From Kitasatospora purpeofusca (GTDB lineage Bacteria > Actinomycetota > Actinomycetes > Streptomycetales > Streptomycetaceae), in the NCBI RefSeq assembly GCF_000718025.1, contig NZ_JODS01000017.1:124001-188000 (forward strand): 64,000 nt of DNA, in the 5' to 3' direction. Both the position numbers and the translations under genes were made by a program. The notes under the pieces were generated by a model. The model did no database searches. It was not told the DNA's origin and worked only from the letters and a program-made list of their open reading frames with translations. Positions 32,196 to 41,678 of this stretch are shown here, piece by piece (position 1 is the stretch's first letter; every line of letters starts with the position of its first letter).

Positions 32196-34193
32196 ATGCA
32201 CGACAACCACGAGTCCGAGCTGCCCTGCGAGTGCCCGCGCACCGCCGAACTCGACGGGGACGGGCCCGCTGCGGCCGGGCGCCGCCGGTTCCTGCGCGGG
32301 GCGGGCCTGTTGGGTGCCGGGGTCGGCACGGCGGGCCTCGGCCTGCTCGGCGCGGTGCCCGCACACGCGGCCGGCCCCGGACCAGCGGCCGGCTCCGATG
32401 CGTCCGGCACAACCGCCGGAAAGGCCAGGAAGCCCGCCGGGAAGCAGCGTTGGCAGCCCGACCCGGACGCCCGCCGGTTCACCCTCGTCGTCATGCCGGA
32501 CACCCAGTACCTGTTCGACCAGGACCGGATCCACCCGGCGCCGGTCGAGGCCGCGCTCCGCCACGTGCTCGACGGCGGGGTCAACCGGGAGGACGGCACG
32601 GACGACAACATCGTCTTCCTGGCCCACCTCGGCGATGTCACCGAGAACGGGCTGGCCACCGAATTCGCCGCCGTCAGCGAGGTGTTCGGCCTGCTGGACG
32701 ACGCCGGCGCGGCCTACGGCGTGCTCGCCGGCAACCACGACGTCCGCTCCTCCACCGACGACCGGCGCGGCAGCACCCCGTACCTGGAGACCTTCGGCCC
32801 CGCCCGGGCCGCCCGCACCTCCGGTTACCGCAGCTCCAGCCCGGACGGCTACAACACCTGCCACATCGTCACCGCCGGCGGCCGCCCGTGGATGCTGCTC
32901 TCGCTGGACTGGCGGCTCTCCGACGCGGGCTTCGCCTGGGCCAACGCGGTGATCGCCGCCAACCCGAAGGTGCCGGTGATCCTGACCACCCACGAGCTGG
33001 CGTACGCCGACGAGGGCGGCCGGGCCGAGCTGTCCGACTACGGCCGGCAGCTCTGGGAGCGGCTGATCAGCGGCAACGACCAGATCTTCCTCACCGTCAA
33101 CGGCCACTACTGGCCGCCCGGCCGCACGGTGCTGACCAACAAGGCCGGCCACGACGTGCACGTCCACATCACCAACTACCAGGACCGCTACTACGGCGGC
33201 GCCGCGATGATCCGGGCGTACCGCTTCGACCTGGACCGCAACACCGTCGACGTGTCGACCTACTCGCCGTGGATCCAGGAGATCGCGGCCGAGGAGCGCA
33301 ACACCCTGGCCGCGCAGCAGGTCGAGCTGACCTCGGACGTGGACCGCTTCTCGCTATCGATCGACTTCGACCGCCGCTTCGCGGGCTTCGCGCCCGTCCC
33401 GGCGCGCCCCGCCCGCCGGGCCTCCGAGCTGCTGGTCCGGGACACCGCCGCGTACTGGCGCTTCGAGGGCGGCGGCGACGGTACCGCGGTCACGGCCCGG
33501 CAGGTCGTCAAGGACCTGACGGGGCAGGGCAACGACCTGTACCCGCAGAGCGCCCCCGGCACCCCGGACGGCGGACTCAGCTGGTCCTCGGAGCACCACC
33601 CGGACCAGCCGGGCCACGGCAGCCTGCTGTTCAGGGGCACCCGCTCGCCGGTGCGCGGCACCTGTCTGCAGACCGCGCCCAACGCCCCTCTGAACCGGGA
33701 GACCTTCGAACGCGGCTTCACCGTCGAGGCGTTCTGCAAGCTGCCCGCCGACTGGGACTCCGGGCAGAGCCGCTGGTCCGCCCTGCTCAGCCGCTGGGGA
33801 ACGGCGGCCGAGGCGGGCCGGAGCGGACCCGGCACGGACGCCGACGAGCCCGTCGTGACGCTCAGCCTCTCCGAGGCGCCCGCGCTCCAGTGGTGCGTCT
33901 ACCCCGTCAACCAGACCGGGGCGTCGACCTGTTGGGGCCACCAGCTGCCGCTGGACCGCTGGTGGCACGTCGCGGTCGTCAACGACGGGAAGCTCAGCCG
34001 GATGTACGTGGACGGCTGCGAGGTGGCCCGCAACCCGGCGACCCCGGCCGTGGGGCTGACCACCCTCGGGCGCCCCTGGATGGTGGGCGGCTACGCGTAC
34101 GCGGGGGTGCTGGACAAGGTGTTCCACGGGTACATCGGCGATGTCCGGATCGTGCGCCGGGCCCTGCGGGTGGGGGACTTCATGACCGCGTGA
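32196..34193 (+). CDS. Tat-exported metallophosphoesterase with LamG-like domain
   Basis: A 665-residue secreted protein. The twin-arginine signal RRRFLRGAGLLGAG is followed by AHA at the likely cleavage site (about residue 59). The calcineurin-like phosphoesterase domain (about 90-400) shows VVMPDTQY, AHLGDVTENG, GNHD and a later THELAY/VNGHYW region. The C-terminal 230 residues form a concanavalin/LamG-like module (YWRFEGGGDGTAV, WWHVAVVNDGKLSRMYVDG). Such proteins hydrolyse phosphate esters or diesters outside the cell, with the LamG part probably binding a carbohydrate. GGGAGCG precedes ATG 32196. The 3' end overlaps the convergent serine hydrolase gene by 14 bp. Confidence 0.88.
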   Translation: MHDNHESELPCECPRTAELDGDGPAAAGRRRFLRGAGLLGAGVGTAGLGLLGAVPAHAAGPGPAAGSDASGTTAGKARKPAGKQRWQPDPDARRFTLVVMPDTQYLFDQDRIHPAPVEAALRHVLDGGVNREDGTDDNIVFLAHLGDVTENGLATEFAAVSEVFGLLDDAGAAYGVLAGNHDVRSSTDDRRGSTPYLETFGPARAARTSGYRSSSPDGYNTCHIVTAGGRPWMLLSLDWRLSDAGFAWANAVIAANPKVPVILTTHELAYADEGGRAELSDYGRQLWERLISGNDQIFLTVNGHYWPPGRTVLTNKAGHDVHVHITNYQDRYYGGAAMIRAYRFDLDRNTVDVSTYSPWIQEIAAEERNTLAAQQVELTSDVDRFSLSIDFDRRFAGFAPVPARPARRASELLVRDTAAYWRFEGGGDGTAVTARQVVKDLTGQGNDLYPQSAPGTPDGGLSWSSEHHPDQPGHGSLLFRGTRSPVRGTCLQTAPNAPLNRETFERGFTVEAFCKLPADWDSGQSRWSALLSRWGTAAEAGRSGPGTDADEPVVTLSLSEAPALQWCVYPVNQTGASTCWGHQLPLDRWWHVAVVNDGKLSRMYVDGCEVARNPATPAVGLTTLGRPWMVGGYAYAGVLDKVFHGYIGDVRIVRRALRVGDFMTA

Positions 34194-35559
34194 CGAGGTC
34201 GGGGAGCGGCAGGTCGGGGCCGGTGCGCGGAATCGTCCGCGGAACCGGCTCCGGCACCGGCACCGGCTGCGGCACCGGAGCCGCCGCCTCCGGGGACCCC
34301 GTGCCCGCGCCCGCGCCCGTGCCCGTTCCCGTGCCCGTTCCCGGGGCGCACAGCGTCTTGGCGACGAGCGAGCCGACCGGCTCCTCGGCCCCCGAGCCGT
34401 CCCGACCGACGAAGGGGTTGTACGACAGCGCGAACTGCCGCTTGCCGTCCCGGCTGCCGAGCAGCAGGGTGCCCCAGCCGCCGAGGCTGCCGTCGTGGCC
34501 CCAGGCCGCCTCGCAGCCCGGCCCCAGGTCGAGCCGGAACACGCCGAGCCCGTACCCCATGTCCGGGACCGTGCCCGGGACCGTGCTCGGCACCGTCTCC
34601 GTCAGCGCGGACATCTCGGCGGGCCGCAGCAACTTCCCGCCGAACAGCGCGGCGTGGAAGCGGTCGAGGTCGGTGGTGGTGGAGATGCCGTTGCCGGCCG
34701 CGTCCACCACGGAGGGGTTCAGCCGGGTGATGTCGGCCGGCCCGGCCGGCAGGTCCAGGTACGCGTGGGTGTGCGGGCCGCCGAAGCCGGTCCCGGAGCC
34801 GGGGAAGACGGTGTCCTCCAGGTGCAGCGGCCGGACGACCCGGCGCTCCACCTCCTGCTGCCAGGCGCGGCCGGTGACCTTGCGGACGATCATCCCGGCG
34901 AGCACGTAGTTGGTGTTGGAGTAGTGCCAGCCCTGCCCGGGCGCGAAGTACGGCGGGTGCTCCGCGGAGACGGCGGCGAGCTGCTCCGGCCGGTAGTCCC
35001 GGTAGCGCCACGTCCCGTGCGCGTAGTCCTCCAGATCGGCCTCGCTCGTGATCAGGAAGCGCGTGTCCTCGGTGTAGTTGAACAGGCCGCTGGTGTGGTT
35101 CAGCAGTTGCCGGACGGTGATCGCGGCACCGTTGGGGACCACCCCCGGCAGGTGGCGCTCGACCGGGTCGTCCAGCCGCAGCCGCCCCTCCCCGACCAGT
35201 TGCAGCAGCACCGTCGACACGAAGGCCTTGGTCACGCTGCCGATCCGGAACCGGCCGTCCGCCTCGGCCGGACGCCCGGTGGCCAGGTCGGCCACCCCGG
35301 CGGCGCCCCGCCACGGGGAGCGGCCGACACCGCGGATCTCGGCGAGCGCGGCGGTCGTTCCGCCCCGCTCCACGAGGTCCCGCAGCTCCTGCTGCCCGTC
35401 GACCCGCGGCCGACGCTCCGCCGAACCGCCGTCGCCACCGGCCGCCACGGCCGCCGTCGGAGCGAGCGCGAGGACGGTGGCACCCGCCAGGGCGACGGCG
35501 GCGAGCTGTGCCCCGAGCCGCCCGCGCCGATGGTCCGTCCGAACCCGAACACTGGTCAT
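34180..35559 (-). CDS. Serine beta-lactamase-family hydrolase (D-Ala-D-Ala carboxypeptidase-like)
   Basis: A 459-residue secreted enzyme. The signal peptide ends at AVAAGG (about residue 40). The class C beta-lactamase/DD-peptidase motifs are present: SVTK (nucleophile Ser and Lys), the YSNTNY tyrosine motif, and HDG in WGHDGSLGG replacing KTG. These fit streptomycete R61-like carboxypeptidases and esterases that act on peptidoglycan peptides or small esters. The last 65 residues are a Gly/Thr then Pro/Val low-complexity tail from tandem repeats (34224-34345). It is convergent with the phosphoesterase, overlapping by 14 bp. Confidence 0.9.
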   Translation of the reverse strand: MTSVRVRTDHRRGRLGAQLAAVALAGATVLALAPTAAVAAGGDGGSAERRPRVDGQQELRDLVERGGTTAALAEIRGVGRSPWRGAAGVADLATGRPAEADGRFRIGSVTKAFVSTVLLQLVGEGRLRLDDPVERHLPGVVPNGAAITVRQLLNHTSGLFNYTEDTRFLITSEADLEDYAHGTWRYRDYRPEQLAAVSAEHPPYFAPGQGWHYSNTNYVLAGMIVRKVTGRAWQQEVERRVVRPLHLEDTVFPGSGTGFGGPHTHAYLDLPAGPADITRLNPSVVDAAGNGISTTTDLDRFHAALFGGKLLRPAEMSALTETVPSTVPGTVPDMGYGLGVFRLDLGPGCEAAWGHDGSLGGWGTLLLGSRDGKRQFALSYNPFVGRDGSGAEEPVGSLVAKTLCAPGTGTGTGTGAGAGTGSPEAAAPVPQPVPVPEPVPRTIPRTGPDLPLPDLVTRS

Positions 35560-35683
35560 GGTGCCCCCTCCCGGCCCGGCCCTCGGGCCGCCGGCACCAG
35601 GATTTCAGCCGCCGCACGACCGCGCCTCCTCCTCAGGGGGACATCGGCGGTCCGCCCCGAGGACGGGAGCGCCGGCCGATCGG

Positions 35684-35716
35684 CGGGGGCCGGGGCTGTC
35701 GCGCCCCCGGCCCCCG
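35684..35716 (-). terminator. 12-bp perfect hairpin behind the surface-protein gene
   Basis: CGGGGGCCGGGG (35684-35695) pairs exactly with 35705-35716 across a 9-base loop, 8 bp beyond the stop codon at 35725. Very stable; no T-run. Confidence 0.7.
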
Positions 35717-35724
35717 AACTCCCG

Positions 35725-38700
35725 TCAGGCCGCCCGGCGGCGCAGCACGGTCAGGGCGACCCCGAGGGTGAGCAGCGCGGCGACGGCCGGCAGCAGGTCG
35801 ATCGCCCGGCTCCCCGTCGGCGGGAGCACCGGCACCACCACCGGCGGCACGACGGGAGGCACGACGGGCGGAACCACCGGAGGCACGACCGGGGGCACCA
35901 CCGGCGGCCGGACCGGCGTCTCGGTCCCGCAGCCCGGCCCGGACGGCTCCTCGCAGTTCGCCCCCGGCGTCCCGGAGCTGACGGCGTTGCGCAGCGTGCG
36001 CGCCCCCGTGAGGTCCGCCCGGACGGTGACGGAGTAGGTGACAGTGACGGTCCGCCCGACGGCCAGGGGCCCGCGCCAGGTCAGCCTGGGCGCGGTCCAG
36101 TCGAGCGCGCCGCCGTCGGCCCGGGCGTCGCTGTTCCACGCGGCGGCGTCCAGCACCCCGCTCAGGTCGTCGGTGAAGGAGGCGTTCTCGTACGCGGCGG
36201 CGCCGGTGTTGGTGACGGTGATGCGGTAGCGGACCGCTTCGCCGGGCGCGGCGGTGGCGGGGGTGGCGGTCTTGAGGAGGGCGATGGAGCGGACGGGGGT
36301 GGTGGTGGCGCAATCGGGGTCGACTGCCGCGCGGCGCCGGTTCCCCATCGGCAGGGGGCAGTTGGTACGGTCGGGGCTGGTGACGGTGTTGCGGAGGGTC
36401 TTTTCCCCGGTGGGCTCGCGGGTGACGGTGACGGAGTAGGTGACGGTGGCGGTGGCCCCGGCGTCGAGGGTGCCGGTCCAGCTGAGCAGGGGAGCGGTGT
36501 AGCGGACGGTCCCGGTGTCCGCCCGGGCGTCACTGTTCCAGTTCGCGTTGCCGAGCACGCCGCCGAGGTCGTCGGTGACGGAGGCGTTCCGGTAGGTGGA
36601 GCCGCCGGTGTTGGTGACGGTGACGGTGTAGTGGACGGTGCCGCCGGGGGTGGCGACGGCCGGGGTGGCGGACTTGCGGACCTTCAGCAGCGGCGCGGGG
36701 AGGATCTCCCGGCAGGACGGATCGGTGGACCCGGCCTCGCAGTTGGAGCCGGGGGCGGTGACGGTGTTGGTGAGCCGCTGGTCCCCGGCGAGGGTGGCGG
36801 TGAGGCGGTAGACGACGGTGGCCCGCTCCCCCTTGGCGAGGGTGCCGGTCCAGCTGAGCAGGGGCGCGGCGTAGCGGACGGTCCCGGTGTCGGCGCGGAC
36901 GTCGTCGTTCCAGGTGGCGTCGTCCAGCACGTCGGTGAGGTCGTCGGTGAAGAAGGCGCCGGGGTACGGGGCCTCGCCGGTGTTGGTGACGGTGACGGTC
37001 CAGGTGACGGTGTCGCCGGCCTTGACGTCCTTGGGGGTGCCGCTCTTGTCGATGCGCAGCGAGGGCAGCGGGGTGACGGTGCCGCAGTCGCCGTCGCAGG
37101 TGGAGTCGGCGGGACCGGTGACGGCGTTGCGCAGCACCTTGTCCCCGGCGGGCGGGCTGCCGACGGTCACGCTGTAGGTGATGACGACGGGGGTGCCGGG
37201 GGCGACGTCGCCGGTCCAGCCGAGGACCGGCCGGGCGTAGTCCAGGGTGCCGGCCGTCGCCCGGGCGTCGTCGTTCCAGGTGGCGTCGTCGAGGACGCCG
37301 CTCAGGTCGTCGCGGACGGTGGCCCCGGTGTAGGTGGCGGTGCCGGGGTTGGTGAGGCGCAGGGTGTAGGTGACGCGGCCCCCGGGCACCGGGTCGGCCG
37401 GGTCGGCGCTCTTGCGGAGGGTGAGTTCGGCGACGGGGGTCTCGGTCCCGCAGCGGCCTTCGCAGGTGGAGTCGGCGGGGCCGGTGACGGCGTTGCGCAG
37501 CACCTTGTCCCCGGCGGGCGGGCTGCCGACGGTCACGCTGTAGGTGATGGTGGCGTGGGCGCCGGCGGGGAGGTCGCCGCTCCAGTGCAGCCGGTCCGCG
37601 CGGCGTTCGACGGTGCCGAGGGTGGCCGTGGCGTCGTCGTTCCAGGTGGCGTCGTCGAGGACGCCGGTCAGGTCGTCGGTGAAGGAGGCACCCGGGTAGG
37701 GGGCGGTGCCGGGGTTGGCGGCGGTGACGGTCCAGGTCACCTTGGCGCCGGGGCGGGCGGTGGCGGGGTCGGCGGTCTTGGTGAGGACGAGGCGGGCGAC
37801 CAGGGTCTCCGTGGTGCAGGCCGGATCGGTGCTGCCCGCCTGGCAGTTGGAGCCGTCGGGGCCGGTGACGGCGTTGCGCAGCCGGTGGTCCCCGGTGGGC
37901 GGGGAGGCGACGGTCACGCTGTAGGTGACGGTGGCGGAGGCTTCCCGGGGCAGATCGCCGGTCCAGGTGAGGCGCCGGGTGGCGGGGTCGAAGGCGGCGG
38001 TCCCGGTGGAGGCCGTCACCGCGTCGTCCCAGACGGCGTCGTCGAGGACGCCGCTCAGGTCGTCGGTGAAGGAGGCCCCGGGGTACGTGGCGCGGCCGGT
38101 GTTGGTGACCGTGACGGTCCAGGTGATCCGCTCGCCGGGCCGGGCCTCGGCGGGGACGGAGGTCTTGGCGATGGCGAGGGTGGCGAGCGGGGTCTCGGTG
38201 CCGCAGGAGGGGTCGGTGGTGCCGGGCGGGCAGCTGGAGTCGGCCGGGCCGGTGACGGCGTTGCGCAGGAGCTTGTCGCCGGTCGGGGGCTTGGCGACGG
38301 TCACGGTGTAGGTGACGGTCACGGTGGCCGAGCGGGGCACGTCCCCGGTCCAGGTGAGCCGTCGGGCGGCCGGGTCGAAGGCGGCGGTCCCGGTGGAGGC
38401 CGTCACGGCACCGTCCCAGACGGCGTCGTCCAGTACTCCGGCCAGGTCGTCGGTGACGGTGGCGGCGCGGTAGTCGGCGTCGGCGCTGAGGTTGGTGACG
38501 GTGAGGGTGTAGGTGACGGTGTCGCCGGGCCGGGCGGAGGCGGGGGCAGAGGTCTTGCGGACGTTCAGGGTGGGTCGGGGGATGACCGAGCGGCAGCTCG
38601 GATCGGTGGAGCCGGGCGGGCAGTTGGAGTCGGTGGCGGTGGCGGTGTTGCGCAGGTAGGTGTCCCCGGTGTTGGTGACGGTGACGGTGTAGGTGATGGT

Positions 38701-41535
38701 CGCGGTGGCGCCGACGGCCAGGTCGCCGGTCCAGGTGAGGACGCGGGCGGCGGGGTCGAAGGCGGTGCTGCCGGTGGTGGCGCTCGCGGTGTCGTTCCAG
38801 GTGGCGTCGTCGAGCACGTCGGTGAGGTCGTCGGTGAGCCGGGCTCCGGGGTAGGGCGCGGTGCCGTCGTTGGTGACGGTGAGGGTGTAGGTGACGGTGT
38901 CGCCGGTCCTCGGGTTGTCCGGCGTGCCGCTCTTGGCGACCTTGAGCGAGCGGACGTCGGTCTCCGTGGCGCAGGCCGGATCGGTGCCGCCCGCCGGGCA
39001 GTTGGTGCCGTCGGGGCCGGTGACGGCGTTGCGCAGCCGCTTGTCCCCCGCGGGCGGGCTGCCGACGGTGACCCGGTAGGTGACCGTGACGGTGGCTCCC
39101 GCCGGGACGTCGCCCCGCCAGTCGAAGCGGCGGGTGCCCGGGTCGAAGGCGGTGGTGCCGGAGGTAGCGGTCACCTCGGCGTCCCAGGTGGCGTCGTCCA
39201 GGACGCCCGTGAGGTCGTCGGTGAAGGAGGCGCCGGGGTAGGCGGCGCGGCCGGTGTTGGTGACGGTCACGGTCCAGGTCAGCCGCTCGCCGGCGGAGAC
39301 GGTGCCGCTGGAGGCGGTCTTGGCGATCACGAGGGTGGCGAGCGGGGTCTCGGTGCCGCAGGAGGGGTCGGTGGTGCTGGGCGGGCAGCTGGAGTCGACC
39401 GGGCCGGTGACGGCGTTGCGCAGCACCTTGTCGCCGGTGGGCGGGGTCCGCACGGTCACCGAGTAGGTGATCACGACCTTCTGGCCGACCGCGATGTCCC
39501 CGGTCCAGGTCAGCCGGGCCGTTCCGGCGTCGTAGGCGGGCTGGGTGGGCGTGGGGGCGCTGCCGCTGCCGGCCGCCGCGTCGCCGCGGTAGTCGGCGTC
39601 GTCGACGAGGCCGGAGAGGTCGTCGGTGACGGTGACTCCGGTGCGGGCCACGCCGCCGGTGTTCTCGGCCGTGATGGTGTAGGTGACGGTGTCGCCGGGC
39701 CGGGCCGAGGTGGTGGAGACGCTCTTGGCGAGGACGAGGCCGCTGACGGTCTCGTCCGTGGTGCAGTCCGGATCGGTGCTGCCCGCGGCGCAGTTGGAGC
39801 CGTCGGGGCCGACGGCCCGGTTGGTGAGGCGCTTGTTCCCGGGGGGCGGGGAGCCGATCCGCACCGTGTAGGTGACGGTGACGACGCCGCCCCGGGCGAC
39901 CGTCCCGGTCCACCGCAGGGTGCGGTCGCCGGGGGTCCAGGTGACGGTGCCGGCCGTGGCGCCGTCGGCGGTGCGGGCGGTGGCGTCGTTGTTGTAGACG
40001 GCGTCGTCGACCACGTCGGTGAGGTCGTCGGTCAGGGTGGCGCCGGTCCAGTCGGCCGCGCCGTCGTTGGTGAGGGTGACGGTGTAGGTGACGGTGGCGC
40101 CCGGCTGCGGGGCCTCGGGGGACACGGACTTGCGGATCGCCAGCCGGGCGACCGGGACCTCGGTGGTGCAGGCGGGGTCGGTGGAGAGGGCGCCGCAGTT
40201 GCTGTCGGGGACCGTGACCGCGTTCCGCAGGACGCCGTCCCCGCCGGGCGGGTCGGCGACCCGGACGGTGTAGGTGATCGTCACCGTGGCCCCGGCCGGG
40301 ATGTCCCCGCTCCAGCGCAGGGTCCGGTCCGCCGGGTCGTAGGCCGGGCGGTTCGCGGTCGGGGTGCCGCCGACGGTGGCGGTGGCGTCGTTGTTGTAGG
40401 CCGCGTCGTCCACCACGCCGCCGAGGTCGTCGGTGACCACCGCGCCGGTGACGGGCACGGCGCCGTCGTTCCGGGCGGTGACGGTGTAGCGGACGGTGCC
40501 GCCGGGCTTGGCGGTCGCGGTGTCGGCGGTCTTGGCGACCACCAGCCGGGAGGTCAGGTTGGGGGCGACGGCGCAGCTGGCCAGGTCGGTGATCGGCCAG
40601 GAGCCGCCGGACTCGGAGCTGATCCGCCCGGTCTGGTTGTCCTGGGCGTTGCCGCCGGCCACCTGGACCGAGACGCCGGTACGGGGGTCGGCCCGGTAGA
40701 GCGCGCCGCCGTAGTAGCCGAGGTAGACGGCGCCGTCGAAGAAGGCCATGCCGTAGTTGTTGAAGCCGTTCCCGGCGCCGGCGCCGGTGATCCGCACGGC
40801 CTGGGCGGTGGTGCCGGTGGCGGGGTCGAGGCGGTAGATGTAGGTGGAGCCGGAGTACACGATGCCGTAGTACACGCCGCCGTCGACGTCGACGAAGATG
40901 TCCGGCACCAGGGTGCCGCCGGCGAACACCGGGTCGTTCGCCGGGACGGAGGTCAGGGTGCTGCCGCGCGACCAGGTGCGGGTCGCGCCGGTCGCCAGGT
41001 CCATCCCGAACAGCACCGGGGCGCCGCCGTTCTGCGCGCCGTAGAGCATGCCGGTGCGCGGGTCGGCACCCAGGCCGCCCCAGTTGACGCCGCCCGGCAG
41101 GTTGCGGGTGGCGCCGCCGGCGATCTGGTCGGTGACCGTGTCGGTGCCGCTGACGTGCTTGTAGAGCTTGAGGTTCGAGGTGGTGTAGCTGGAGTAGAAG
41201 GCGGCGACCCGGCCGGTGTCCGGGTCGGTGCCCATCGCCATGTTCGTGGACCAGTAGTCCGGCAGGCCGCTGCCGACCCGCTTGCTGATCACGGTGTTGC
41301 GGACGGTCGCGGCACCGGAGGCGTCGTTCGTGAACTCCATGCCCGAGCGGAAGTTGCTGTAGTACAGGTGGTCGCAGTCGAAGGCGGAGGGGACGTTCTG
41401 CCCCTCCACCGTCCAGCTCTGGGCGAGGGCGGGTCCCGCCCCGGAGAGCACGAGGGAGGGCAGCACGAGCAGCAGGGCGAGCAGTTGCGCGAGCCTGCGC
41501 TCGACGGACGGACCGAAAGCGGCGAGATGCCTCAC
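35725..41535 (-). CDS. Sortase-anchored surface protein with 12 DUF11-like repeats
   Basis: A 1,936-residue surface protein. After a signal peptide (to about residue 38) comes a roughly 300-residue propeller-like domain (GGVNWGGLGADPRTGMLYGA). Then follow 12 Ig-like DUF11-type repeats of about 120-130 residues, each opening with a V-x-K-[TS] strand, carrying T-D-D-L-x-x-V-[LV]-D and ending with paired cysteines (for example NCPPGSTDPSC). The C-terminus has a Pro-Val spacer (PPVV repeated), sortase motif LPPTG, a hydrophobic helix and RRRAA. It should be covalently linked to the cell wall, with a stalk of repeats. GTG 41535 follows AGGAG. The antisense strand is open for over 7 kb, a GC artefact. 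Confidence 0.88.
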   Translation of the reverse strand: MRHLAAFGPSVERRLAQLLALLLVLPSLVLSGAGPALAQSWTVEGQNVPSAFDCDHLYYSNFRSGMEFTNDASGAATVRNTVISKRVGSGLPDYWSTNMAMGTDPDTGRVAAFYSSYTTSNLKLYKHVSGTDTVTDQIAGGATRNLPGGVNWGGLGADPRTGMLYGAQNGGAPVLFGMDLATGATRTWSRGSTLTSVPANDPVFAGGTLVPDIFVDVDGGVYYGIVYSGSTYIYRLDPATGTTAQAVRITGAGAGNGFNNYGMAFFDGAVYLGYYGGALYRADPRTGVSVQVAGGNAQDNQTGRISSESGGSWPITDLASCAVAPNLTSRLVVAKTADTATAKPGGTVRYTVTARNDGAVPVTGAVVTDDLGGVVDDAAYNNDATATVGGTPTANRPAYDPADRTLRWSGDIPAGATVTITYTVRVADPPGGDGVLRNAVTVPDSNCGALSTDPACTTEVPVARLAIRKSVSPEAPQPGATVTYTVTLTNDGAADWTGATLTDDLTDVVDDAVYNNDATARTADGATAGTVTWTPGDRTLRWTGTVARGGVVTVTYTVRIGSPPPGNKRLTNRAVGPDGSNCAAGSTDPDCTTDETVSGLVLAKSVSTTSARPGDTVTYTITAENTGGVARTGVTVTDDLSGLVDDADYRGDAAAGSGSAPTPTQPAYDAGTARLTWTGDIAVGQKVVITYSVTVRTPPTGDKVLRNAVTGPVDSSCPPSTTDPSCGTETPLATLVIAKTASSGTVSAGERLTWTVTVTNTGRAAYPGASFTDDLTGVLDDATWDAEVTATSGTTAFDPGTRRFDWRGDVPAGATVTVTYRVTVGSPPAGDKRLRNAVTGPDGTNCPAGGTDPACATETDVRSLKVAKSGTPDNPRTGDTVTYTLTVTNDGTAPYPGARLTDDLTDVLDDATWNDTASATTGSTAFDPAARVLTWTGDLAVGATATITYTVTVTNTGDTYLRNTATATDSNCPPGSTDPSCRSVIPRPTLNVRKTSAPASARPGDTVTYTLTVTNLSADADYRAATVTDDLAGVLDDAVWDGAVTASTGTAAFDPAARRLTWTGDVPRSATVTVTYTVTVAKPPTGDKLLRNAVTGPADSSCPPGTTDPSCGTETPLATLAIAKTSVPAEARPGERITWTVTVTNTGRATYPGASFTDDLSGVLDDAVWDDAVTASTGTAAFDPATRRLTWTGDLPREASATVTYSVTVASPPTGDHRLRNAVTGPDGSNCQAGSTDPACTTETLVARLVLTKTADPATARPGAKVTWTVTAANPGTAPYPGASFTDDLTGVLDDATWNDDATATLGTVERRADRLHWSGDLPAGAHATITYSVTVGSPPAGDKVLRNAVTGPADSTCEGRCGTETPVAELTLRKSADPADPVPGGRVTYTLRLTNPGTATYTGATVRDDLSGVLDDATWNDDARATAGTLDYARPVLGWTGDVAPGTPVVITYSVTVGSPPAGDKVLRNAVTGPADSTCDGDCGTVTPLPSLRIDKSGTPKDVKAGDTVTWTVTVTNTGEAPYPGAFFTDDLTDVLDDATWNDDVRADTGTVRYAAPLLSWTGTLAKGERATVVYRLTATLAGDQRLTNTVTAPGSNCEAGSTDPSCREILPAPLLKVRKSATPAVATPGGTVHYTVTVTNTGGSTYRNASVTDDLGGVLGNANWNSDARADTGTVRYTAPLLSWTGTLDAGATATVTYSVTVTREPTGEKTLRNTVTSPDRTNCPLPMGNRRRAAVDPDCATTTPVRSIALLKTATPATAAPGEAVRYRITVTNTGAAAYENASFTDDLSGVLDAAAWNSDARADGGALDWTAPRLTWRGPLAVGRTVTVTYSVTVRADLTGARTLRNAVSSGTPGANCEEPSGPGCGTETPVRPPVVPPVVPPVVPPVVPPVVPPVVVPVLPPTGSRAIDLLPAVAALLTLGVALTVLRRRAA
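35828..35907 (-). repeat. Short tandem repeats coding a Pro-Val wall-spanning spacer
   Basis: A 12-bp coding unit recurs about six times, giving PPVV-PPVV just before the LPPTG sortase motif. This is typical wall-spacer low complexity prone to copy-number change. Confidence 0.7.
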
Positions 41536-41619
41536 GACACGACTCCTGTGGGCTGGCGGCGGCAGTCACAGAAAGTCACAGCATGAGCTGATCATCAAAC
41601 ACCCACTCCGACGGGTGAT

Positions 41620-41637
41620 CGGATGATCACTCATCCG
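41620..41637. repeat. 7-bp inverted repeat in the 41.5-41.7 kb gap
   Basis: CGGATGA-TCAC-TCATCCG lies between the stop of the GH13 gene and the surface-protein start, in an AT-richer pocket that also holds TGATCATCA (41589-41597). It may be a weak terminator or an operator for the surface-protein gene. Confidence 0.4.
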
Positions 41638-41678
41638 GCTGCGCCCCGCGGGTCCGGCCCCGGGCCGCGCGGCGGGAC

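Noticed and set aside
31373..34909. A plus-strand open frame of 1,178 codons through the SDR and phosphoesterase genes
   Set aside because: Out of frame with two genes that have complete motifs; Arg/Pro/Gly-rich as expected for a shadow frame.
36000..40500. Regular repeats resembling a CRISPR or satellite array
   Set aside because: The period is about 360 bp, the repeats are diverged and they are in frame. They code DUF11-like protein modules.
34495..41586. A plus-strand open frame of more than 2,300 codons opposite the surface-protein gene
   Set aside because: It is antisense to a coherent 12-repeat protein. Its composition (Gly, Val, Ala, Asp and Arg with no hydrophobic-core patterning) is that of a GC-rich shadow frame.
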